DNA of 6,468 nucleotides, taken from assembly GCA_009783365.1 (NCBI GenBank), contig WRHG01000106.1:1-6468 (forward strand). The letters are read 5' to 3'. Position numbers and translations under genes: made by a program. This DNA is from Clostridia bacterium. GTDB taxonomy: Bacteria; Bacillota_A; Clostridia; Christensenellales; Aristaeellaceae. The notes below the pieces were generated by a model, which was not told where the DNA came from, made no database searches, and was given only the letters and a program-made list of their open reading frames with translations. Positions 1-4,922 of this stretch are shown here, piece by piece (position 1 is the stretch's first letter; each line of letters starts with the position of its first letter).

Positions 1-1459
1 TGGGTATCAGCTTCGCCAGAGCCGAGATGTCCTTGTTCTGTTCGACCATCGCCTTAGCGGTATTGAACACGATGCTTGCCTGATTGATGTCGGCGGCGCA
101 GGAGTAGACCTCGGCGCCCGCCTCGCCGTCGGCGAACAGGAGGTACAGCGCGATTGCCGCGGCAAGCTCGCTGTTATGGGTCGGGATACAAGAGCGCCCC
201 GCTAGATAGAGGCGGGACGGACTATCCACCTGGATACATTGCATGCCCGGATTGGTGATCGGCTCAATACGGTCGATGTAGCGGAAATGGCTTCTGGTGC
301 TTGGGTTTCGGGGAACTGACCGCGCCCGTTTACGCATTATACCCGACACCGGCAGATCATCAAATGCCGTAAACTTGACGTAGTACAGCGTTTCGCCCGT
401 AAGCTCTCTCCCGCATTCCGCGCTTGGCATTGTCCAGTCTGTGCGTTGAGTGGATGGCGCGGTGTTTATAGCGTTCTTAATGCCAAGACTCCACAGCAAC
501 TCGCTGACACTCTCCGAGAGCACTTTTTCCGTGGATGTATAGATCGCCTGCCCTTTCACGGTACTGATGGCGCCGTCCGAATCCATCAGGCCCTGCAGCA
601 GCCGAAACCGCTGCGCTTTGGACGCGCGAAGATATAGGAGCGGGATCACCTTGTCATGGAAGCTCACCAACAAAATCTCCCTCAATGCCGGGAAGCGAAA
701 AACCAGACTGTCGCCCACGTTATGCCATGCGCCGGCCGTTTCGTGGGTTAGCACGATATTGCGCAGGACAGCCGCCACATCATCTGTTTTAACGGTGATT
801 TCCGGCTTTGTGGCGTTGCCATTTCCCAGCCAGTAGCCGAACAGATACGGTTCCACTGGCAGCGCGGCTTCCGGGGTATCGATGGCTTCAGCAAGAGGAA
901 TCCGAAAATCAAGTGAACGCTTCCGGGATAGCGCAAGCGAACGCCTGTACAGCCACTCGGTAGTAACCACACCGCTTTTCAGCTTGTTCGCTGATCTCCA
1001 CTCGCCATGCCACTGATGGTTCTCGCCCGCTTCAATGACCGCGCCGTCCTTGAAGGTGATGCGGAAAGCCTGCTCCGAATCGTCCACATCACTTTTGGCG
1101 ATCACCCGGCAAGGCTGGCCCAACTCGTCAAATACAACATCACCCGCATTGATTTCACCCATTGTGACAAAGCCTTCCGGTGTGGGCAAAAGTGTGTCAA
1201 GGGACAATTGCTTGCCGTTCTTTTTCCCGACCTCAACGTAAGCCGTGCGGAACTGGCGGTACCCGTCAGCGTTGACGATGCCGAAGATGTCGCGGACAAT
1301 CTGCTCCTGCCACGGCATTAGCTGGAACGGCTTCCCGTACCACTCGCCAGTCGTATGCTTGAGCATCGAGATGAAGTTCACGGCGAAGTCCGCCCGGCGC
1401 TGGTCGTAATGGCTGGTGGGCAGCATCAGGGGCGTAGGCGTGTAAATGAAATCTGGCAT
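1..1459 (-). CDS. terL: Phage terminase large subunit, N-terminal part, interrupted by an intein
   Basis: This is the ATPase/nuclease motor subunit that packages phage DNA into proheads. I translated the minus strand from ATG at 1459 without meeting a stop to the window edge (486 codons; the C-terminal half lies outside). The start has AAGGAGG (1473-1467) seven bases upstream. Residues 1-83 form the N-extein, with FQLMPWQEQIVRDIFG and then YVEVGKKNGK, the first part of a Walker A-type motif. Residues 84-429 are the intein. Residues 430-486 resume with SELAAAIALYLLFADGEAG and EVYSCAADINQASIVF, which matches the ATPase domain of Terminase_1-type (PF03354-like) large subunits. Joining the exteins gives GKKNGKSELAAAIALYLL, a normal P-loop and following helix. 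The ATPase Walker B and nuclease domain are outside the window. Family assignment is from memory of conserved motifs, with no search run. Confidence 0.93.
   Translation of the reverse strand, partial: MPDFIYTPTPLMLPTSHYDQRRADFAVNFISMLKHTTGEWYGKPFQLMPWQEQIVRDIFGIVNADGYRQFRTAYVEVGKKNGKQLSLDTLLPTPEGFVTMGEINAGDVVFDELGQPCRVIAKSDVDDSEQAFRITFKDGAVIEAGENHQWHGEWRSANKLKSGVVTTEWLYRRSLALSRKRSLDFRIPLAEAIDTPEAALPVEPYLFGYWLGNGNATKPEITVKTDDVAAVLRNIVLTHETAGAWHNVGDSLVFRFPALREILLVSFHDKVIPLLYLRASKAQRFRLLQGLMDSDGAISTVKGQAIYTSTEKVLSESVSELLWSLGIKNAINTAPSTQRTDWTMPSAECGRELTGETLYYVKFTAFDDLPVSGIMRKRARSVPRNPSTRSHFRYIDRIEPITNPGMQCIQVDSPSRLYLAGRSCIPTHNSELAAAIALYLLFADGEAGAEVYSCAADINQASIVFNTAKAMVEQNKDISALAKLIP
173..1210 (-). 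mobile_element. In-frame class 3-like intein with LAGLIDADG endonuclease, in Walker A of the terminase
   Basis: The 346-residue insertion runs from Gln1 (codon 1210-1208) to His345-Asn346 (codon 175-173) and is followed by extein Ser. Block A is QLSLDTLLPTPEGF plus INAGDVVFDELG. Block B is GENHQW, with His65 and Trp67. The endonuclease has block C YLFGYWLGNG (123-131) and block E LLQGLMDSDG (204-213). Block F is QCIQVDSPSRLYLAG (324-338), and block G is IPTHN (342-346). Residue 1 is not Cys, Ser or Thr, but W67, C325 and T344 make up the W-C-T triplet described for class 3 inteins. In that class the block F Cys starts splicing in place of residue 1. The site is the usual kind for inteins: a catalytic loop of an essential ATPase. 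The reading frame is intact throughout, which suggests splicing is maintained. Splicing itself is inferred. Confidence 0.92.
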
Positions 1460-1466
1460 CGGGGAG

Positions 1467-1473
1467 CCTCCTT
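1467..1473 (-). promoter_or_regulatory. Ribosome binding site of the large terminase
   Basis: AAGGAGG lies seven bases before ATG 1459. It decides the terminase start: an overlapping frame beginning at ATG 1514 has no comparable site and does not encode terminase sequence. Confidence 0.8.
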
Positions 1474-1571
1474 CCGTATGTTTTCCAGTGAAAAAGTACA
1501 GCGTTTATCAACATATATGTACAGTGACTAAAAAAGGACCTCCAAAGAAGCCCTCCAAATCTATCTATACG

Positions 1572-1592
1572 AGGGACAGTCCCTTGCGGGAC
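1572..1592 (-). repeat. Overlapping, mutually exclusive small hairpins before the terminase
   Basis: Two inverted repeats share one arm. AGGGAC (1572-1577) pairs with GTCCCT (1579-1584) around a single base. GTCCC (1579-1583) pairs with GGGAC (1588-1592) around a four-base loop, which reads GCAA (a GNRA-type tetraloop) in the minus-strand RNA. Only one can form at a time. The element lies between the stop at 1635 and the terminase start. No T-run follows directly, so a classical terminator is not supported. The rest of gap 1460-1634 holds a repeated TTTGGAGG on the minus strand, a short ACATATATGT palindrome (1512-1521) and the terminase ribosome binding site. No gene is visible there. Confidence 0.4.
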
Positions 1593-1634
1593 GTCACTCA
1601 GTAGTTATCAATTTTGTAAACCTTTGGTTACTTT

Positions 1635-1880
1635 TCAGTGTGTATCGCGTGTATCCAACGCCCCTGAATCTTCCGCCAGGCCGATCACCTGGCCTTCGTC
1701 AATGGAGAACCTGTATCCGTCTTCCGCTTCGACGCTAAAAACCAGCGGCGGCCTCTGAAGCCCTGATATCCCGAAACCATTTGATATTCCAATGATCGTG
1801 GCTGTTCCCAGCTTGGGCGTTACCCCGTAACGGTTCCCGTCGAATACCACCTTGTCCCCGACCTGATAATCCTTCGTCAT
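1635..1880 (-). CDS. Small phage protein of unknown function with a GDKVVF motif
   Basis: An 81-residue protein from ATG 1880, preceded by a purine-rich AGGGGGAAAGGAA ribosome binding site. It opens with YQVGDKVVFDGNRYG and continues with small residues and beta-prone stretches (TATIIGIS, PLVFSVEAEDGYRF). This would fit a small beta-barrel fold of the SH3/KOW sort, but that is only an impression. No catalytic motif, signal peptide or membrane segment is visible. It ends in an acidic, polar tail. It sits 39 bases after the preceding small gene and is the last gene before the large terminase, so it is probably co-transcribed with the packaging genes. I do not recognise a named family. Confidence 0.75.
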   Translation of the reverse strand: MTKDYQVGDKVVFDGNRYGVTPKLGTATIIGISNGFGISGLQRPPLVFSVEAEDGYRFSIDEGQVIGLAEDSGALDTRDTH

Positions 1881-1919
1881 TTCCTTTCCCCCTGCTTTGT
1901 GTTTTGCCCTTCTACCCGT

Positions 1920-2141
1920 TTACTCGGCGTGTTCACCGCGCTTGTAAGCCATGTCCGTGAGTTCCGTCAATCCCTGCAGGAAACGGCTGGCCGTACCGGC
2001 ATGGCCCCAGTTGATGCTGTCGGCATCGAAACCCATGTGGCCGTCGGCGAATGCCTTGAGTTCCTCAAGCCGCTCTTGGATCTGCCCGATGGTCCCGATG
2101 AAGTCGTCCAGTGCCTTTTTGTTCTTTCCGTTGTTTGTCAT
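1920..2141 (-). CDS. Small phage protein with an INWGHAGTA motif, function unknown
   Basis: A 73-residue acidic protein. It has a predicted helical N-terminal stretch (LDDFIGTIGQIQERLEELKA), then DGHMGFDADSINWGHAGTA and a second helix, LQGLTELTDMAYKRGE. I recall similar short proteins near the terminase genes in Clostridia phages, where the 'DxINWGHxGTA' core is kept, but none has a known role to my knowledge. I chose ATG 2141 because the conserved part begins just after it and GGGGG stands seven bases upstream, as at neighbouring genes. An upstream ATG at 2180, preceded by GAGGG at nine bases, would add 13 residues and cannot be excluded. The frame is open further back to 2261, but that extension looks non-coding. 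Confidence 0.8.
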   Translation of the reverse strand: MTNNGKNKKALDDFIGTIGQIQERLEELKAFADGHMGFDADSINWGHAGTASRFLQGLTELTDMAYKRGEHAE

Positions 2142-2232
2142 GTTTTTGCCCCCGCTTTCATGTTTTGTGCCGTTCGGCATGTACATAATCCCTCTTTTTC
2201 GCAACAATAGCAACTTGTGTTTTTTGAAGCAT

Positions 2233-2248
2233 TGTGTACATGTACACA
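2233..2248. repeat. Perfect 16-bp palindrome TGTGTACATGTACACA
   Basis: Both strands read TGTGTACATGTACACA. It lies in the 137-base gap between the DUF4314-like gene and the small gene at 2141, about 50 bases before the alternative start at 2180. A related ATGTACAT palindrome occurs at 2179-2186. The position upstream of a gene would suit an operator for a dimeric regulator. As RNA it could form an 8-bp stem only without a loop, so a DNA-level site is more likely. Confidence 0.45.
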
Positions 2249-2283
2249 GGGACGGACGCATAATCAGGTAGGTTTATGATTGA

Positions 2284-2312
2284 ATTTTGGAATTAGTGGG
2301 ATAAAAAGTCAC
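2284..2312 (-). promoter_or_regulatory. Weak possible sigma-70-type promoter
   Basis: On the minus strand GTGACT (2312-2307) is followed after 17 bases by CAAAAT (2289-2284). Each box matches four of six consensus positions. It lies just after the stop at 2318, and the 16-bp palindrome is about 35 bases downstream. AT-rich DNA throws up such pairs by chance, so this is only a candidate. Confidence 0.2.
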
Positions 2313-2317
2313 TGCGT

Positions 2318-2737
2318 TCAATCCACCAAATCCGAATCATCAAGTTCGCCTGTCAGGACCATGGCTGAATACCGCTTGCGGTCCGCGGCGATCAAAGCCG
2401 CCAGCTCGTTAAAGCCCATCTCCAGCGCGATTTCATATACTGTTCCCGCCGCGAACATGTTGGTCCTCCCTGTGGAGGCCACCTGCCTGCATTGGTTCTT
2501 AATAACCTCTGCTTTGGTCAGCAGCCGCACCGAATCCACTCCGTAGACCACGCCAAGGGTTGGGTTGTTGGTCCAATTCACAAAAATAGTGCCTGCGTCG
2601 TCGACTTCGATGACCTCCCCCGTTGTGCCGGGCGGTATGCTGGTAAATGGATCCTCCATAGACACACATTCAACCTTTGCGCCGGGAGGGTATGCCTTCC
2701 GGATCCGTTCCACCTGCTCTTTATTCGGAAATCTCAT
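2318..2737 (-). CDS. DUF4314-like plus DUF5049-like phage protein
   Basis: A 139-residue protein with two recognisable parts. Residues 1-80 (MRFPNKEQVERIRKAYPPGA, PPGTTGEVIEVDDAGTIFVNW, then VVYGVDSVRLL) resemble DUF4314, a small probable beta-barrel domain of phage proteins. Residues 83-139 (IKNQCRQVASTGRTNMFAAG, YEIALEMGFNELAALI, YSAMVLTGE) resemble DUF5049. Neither has an established function. The start at ATG 2737 is set by AGGAGGTG (2752-2745) seven bases upstream. The frame is open ten codons further back to 2767, but that stretch reads through the ribosome binding site. It overlaps the preceding gene by 17 bases in another frame, so the two are probably translationally coupled. Domain names are from memory. 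Confidence 0.88.
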   Translation of the reverse strand: MRFPNKEQVERIRKAYPPGAKVECVSMEDPFTSIPPGTTGEVIEVDDAGTIFVNWTNNPTLGVVYGVDSVRLLTKAEVIKNQCRQVASTGRTNMFAAGTVYEIALEMGFNELAALIAADRKRYSAMVLTGELDDSDLVD

Positions 2738-3566
2738 CGTCCGCCACCTCCTCGTTCTTTTTGCCATTTTTCCAGGCCGAGTTACCCGGGAGTTTGGAAC
2801 AAAGGGCCTTCCTGGAATGCCGGTACTCCAAACCGATCATGCCAAGGGAAAGCAGGAAGCAGCGCATGGCGTACTTGGGATTGTCGGTCAACCCGCGTTC
2901 TTTGGCGGTCACGCGCTTCTTCGCCTTCGCCGTGCTGCAGAGCGCGAAAATGAACTGCACATAGTAGGCAGCATCGCCTGGGTCGTCGAGTGTGAACCAG
3001 GGGAACAGGAGCGTTCCCTCGCCCATCTGGATCGGCAAGTCCTCCGCGCCGAGGGCCGCCTTGATCAGGGCTTCCTTGGCGATGACCATCTTCGTCAGGT
3101 TGTCGATAGCCTCGGGAGTCATATTGTCAAGCGGGTACTCGACCGTGAGCCTGTCTGTTTCATAACCTTCACTGGACTCTGGGACATCGCTTGCCATCAT
3201 CCCGTTCTCGCCATGGAAATCTTCATGGCGCTCCCGCCCAAGCCCAAGTTCCTCGCGCTCAGTGAGGGTCAGGTCCCCGTGTGCCGGCGTCCCTTCCGTT
3301 TCAGCAGCCGGCACATTCTCGTCACTGTCCTCGATCGTGCCGGCGTAGCCGAGTTGCCCGAGCCTCGCGATGATCCTGGCGTTCGTTTCATCCGTGACCG
3401 GACCTTCGGCAGTAAACTCGCCCGTCCTGCTGATCGTGTAGCCGCCCACCAAGTGGTATGCCGCGGTTGGCATTCCGGCGTACACCGGGACCTGGCCGAT
3501 GGCCTCCCCGATCGCGTAGGCGAGCTCCTTCCGCTCTGATCCCTTGACTTCATAGTTGATTTTCAT
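2721..3566 (-). CDS. Conserved phage protein, family often labelled 'virulence protein'
   Basis: A 281-residue protein from ATG 3566, which has GGAGGT eight bases upstream. A longer frame to 3632 lacks such a site. The N-terminal part (about 1-80; MKINYEVKGSERKELAYAIG, then AAYHLVGGYTISRTGEF) and the C-terminal part (about 150-265; DNLTKMVIAKEALIKAALG, LLFPWF, KRVTAKERGL, KYAMRCFLLSLGMIGLEY) resemble a protein common beside terminase genes in gut and Clostridia prophages. It is often annotated 'virulence protein' without experimental support known to me. An acidic, low-complexity linker of about 70 residues joins the halves. No membrane segment or catalytic motif is evident. The gene is separated from the methyltransferase by 177 bases and overlaps the DUF4314-like gene. 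Confidence 0.85.
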   Translation of the reverse strand: MKINYEVKGSERKELAYAIGEAIGQVPVYAGMPTAAYHLVGGYTISRTGEFTAEGPVTDETNARIIARLGQLGYAGTIEDSDENVPAAETEGTPAHGDLTLTEREELGLGRERHEDFHGENGMMASDVPESSEGYETDRLTVEYPLDNMTPEAIDNLTKMVIAKEALIKAALGAEDLPIQMGEGTLLFPWFTLDDPGDAAYYVQFIFALCSTAKAKKRVTAKERGLTDNPKYAMRCFLLSLGMIGLEYRHSRKALCSKLPGNSAWKNGKKNEEVADDEISE

Positions 3567-3592
3567 GTCCGTGACCTCCGTTTTTGTTGATT

Positions 3593-3614
3593 CCAAAGGC
3601 TTTGTGGCCTTCGG
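3593..3614 (-). repeat. Hairpin in the leader of the gene starting at 3566
   Basis: The minus-strand RNA can pair CCGAAGGC (3614-3607) with GCCTTTGG (3600-3593) across CACAAA: eight base pairs, including one G-U. It ends 27 bases before the ATG and about 14 bases before the GGAGGT site. No T-run follows, so a terminator is unlikely. A translational effect is only possible. The rest of gap 3567-3743 is AT-rich with no gene visible. Confidence 0.35.
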
Positions 3615-3743
3615 TGTGTCACATATTCGCATAAAGGCACGGAATAATCAACATGTAAACATACCAAGGTTTTTGGCTGTGTTACGGCAAATACTGTTTA
3701 GTACGGACAATACCTGACAGGAGAAAAACACCATAATCAATCG

Positions 3744-4922
3744 TCATGTACGGTTCCGTTCGATCCCGGCGATGGCCGCGAACACTGGGTAGAATTGCTG
3801 CGGTACGACGGCGTTTCCAAGCGCTTTCAGCTTGTTCACCCGGTCCGGTTCGCCATCCGTTATACGTGGTATGGAATCCCAATCGCAGTCCCAGGCGCCT
3901 ACAGGTCGAGCCAGCCATCCGGGAACCCCATCAGGCGGATCACCCAAGCGGCGCTGAGCTTCCCGCCGGCTTGCGCCGGAAGCGCCCTGGCGCTCTGTGG
4001 CAGGATTTCCGATGTTCCCATGGCCCCTGGATTCAGGTTCGGGCTCCTGTAATCCCCCGCTTGAGGGGTCCGCCACATCACCGCGTCTGAAAGCGAGTTG
4101 CTGGGCGTCCTGCCTTTCGCCGCCAGCGTTTCCGGCTTCCTGCCGCCTTTGTATTCCCGTTGCGTAGGCGTCGGCCACATTTTCACCGCCTCTTCCAGTG
4201 AGGGTGAAAAGCCCGCGCCGCTGCTGCCTCCAATCTTGTTCGCGCGCGGGGTTGGCCAGAGCTTTTGTTCCCTCTGGACATCCGTCCATCGTCGCTCCAT
4301 CTCCGGGTCCACCTGCTCCCGCAGGTTGGATGGCCTCGCCCGGCCTTTCCGGGCAACCGTCGCTTGCCGCGCCAGCGCCTCCGGCGAACGTTGCGGCAGA
4401 TGGTCCATCGTGTTTGGCGTGGCCCACAATGGCGACGCGGTACCGCCTGTGCGCGGCGCCGACGCCGCAAGCTGGAAGTACGAACGCCCCTGTTTCGTAA
4501 CCTTCGCCTTCCAGGTCAGCCAGCACATCGTCGAGCGCCAGATGGATGATCCCATCAACATTTTCGCCAACAATCCAAGCGGGCTTGAGCTCTCTAATGA
4601 CGCGGAGCATTTCAGGCCAGAGGTAACGGTCGTCCGCTTTGCTGAGACGCTTCCCGGCAACGCTAAAAGGCTGGCACGCTTACGGGAAGCCGCCGGACAC
4701 GAGGTCAACCGATCCAAGTCCCGTGGCTTCACAAAAATCACCCCCCGTCAGCGTGTGGATGTCGCGCCACCGCGGGACACCCGGCCAGTGTTTTTCCAAT
4801 ACCTTTGTAGGAAAGTCGGCCCATTCACATTGCCCAACCGTCGTAAATCCCGCCCATTCAGCGGCAATGTCAAGGCCGCCGATGCCGGAGAACAAGGAGA
4901 GGTGCGTTAGTCTGCGTGTCAT
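3744..4922 (-). pseudogene. dcm-like: C5-cytosine DNA methyltransferase with an in-frame TAA at the catalytic Cys
   Basis: Enzymes of this family methylate C5 of cytosine in double-stranded DNA using S-adenosylmethionine. ATG 4922 overlaps the previous stop (ATGA), with AGGAGG and GAGGTGAA upstream. Motif I is LFSGIGGLD (residues 10-18). The frame reaches VSGGFP at residue 80 and then meets TAA (4682-4680). In the same frame it continues with Ala, then [10 protein letters not shown] (motif IV, catalytic Cys), [15 protein letters not shown] (motif VI), [12 protein letters not shown] (motif VIII) and finally [16 protein letters not shown], ending at TGA 3746-3744. Without the two-codon insertion (TAA GCG) the protein would be 390 residues with every motif present. 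A restart at ATG 4610 would lack the catalytic Cys. Either the gene is broken, or the stop is read through or hopped. The stretch between motifs VIII and X is dual-open (see the overlapping frame). Confidence 0.8.
3899..4741 (-). CDS. Overlapping minus-strand frame with W-x-T-P repeats inside the cytosine methyltransferase
   Basis: This frame is open for 280 residues within the methyltransferase, from GTG 4741 or GTG 4732 (GGGGGG stands upstream of the latter). Residues 68-100 read like a conserved block ([31 protein letters not shown]). Four repeats follow: WATP (106), WPTP (162), WPTP (189) and WRTP (223). It ends with [20 protein letters not shown] recall phage and metagenomic hypothetical proteins with just this layout (repeated LWPTPTxxD, then a GGxLNPxWVxxLMGFPxGW ending). 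Each repeat lies opposite an A-[ND/K]-type unit of the methyltransferase frame, such as VADA. It may be a real overprinted gene, or only the conserved shadow of the methyltransferase. The frame is undisturbed by the TAA at 4680-4682. Translation is unproven. Confidence 0.35.
   Translation of the reverse strand: MIFVKPRDLDRLTSCPAASRKRASLLALPGSVSAKRTTVTSGLKCSASLESSSPLGLLAKMLMGSSIWRSTMCWLTWKAKVTKQGRSYFQLAASAPRTGGTASPLWATPNTMDHLPQRSPEALARQATVARKGRARPSNLREQVDPEMERRWTDVQREQKLWPTPRANKIGGSSGAGFSPSLEEAVKMWPTPTQREYKGGRKPETLAAKGRTPSNSLSDAVMWRTPQAGDYRSPNLNPGAMGTSEILPQSARALPAQAGGKLSAAWVIRLMGFPDGWLDL

Noticed and set aside
1266..1514. A minus-strand frame overlapping the start of the terminase in another phase.
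   Set aside because: It lacks a ribosome binding site, and the terminase frame over the same bases shows clear family motifs.
1512..1521. ACATATATGT palindrome taken as a promoter -10 box.
   Set aside because: No convincing -35 box stands at a proper distance on the minus strand, and AT-rich palindromes of this length are common.
2565..3539. A long plus-strand open frame (324 codons).
   Set aside because: It lies antisense to two well-supported minus-strand genes with strong ribosome binding sites and has no recognisable protein features; it is a GC-driven shadow.
3682..3747. A 21-codon minus-strand frame whose ATG overlaps the methyltransferase stop (ATGA).
   Set aside because: The overlap looks like coupling, but there is no good ribosome binding site, no recognisable sequence, and it is too short to support.
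3744..4610. An independent methyltransferase starting at ATG 4610.
   Set aside because: It would lack SAM-binding motif I and the catalytic Cys, and no ribosome binding site precedes it; it is the downstream part of the interrupted gene.
4680..4682. Selenocysteine or pyrrolysine recoding at the methyltransferase stop.
   Set aside because: The codon is TAA, not TGA or TAG, and no recoding structure is evident. Family members already have the catalytic Cys next to GGFP.
4098..4910. A 270-codon plus-strand open frame antisense to the cytosine methyltransferase.
   Set aside because: It contains no family motif, and the antisense strand of a GC-rich gene often stays open.
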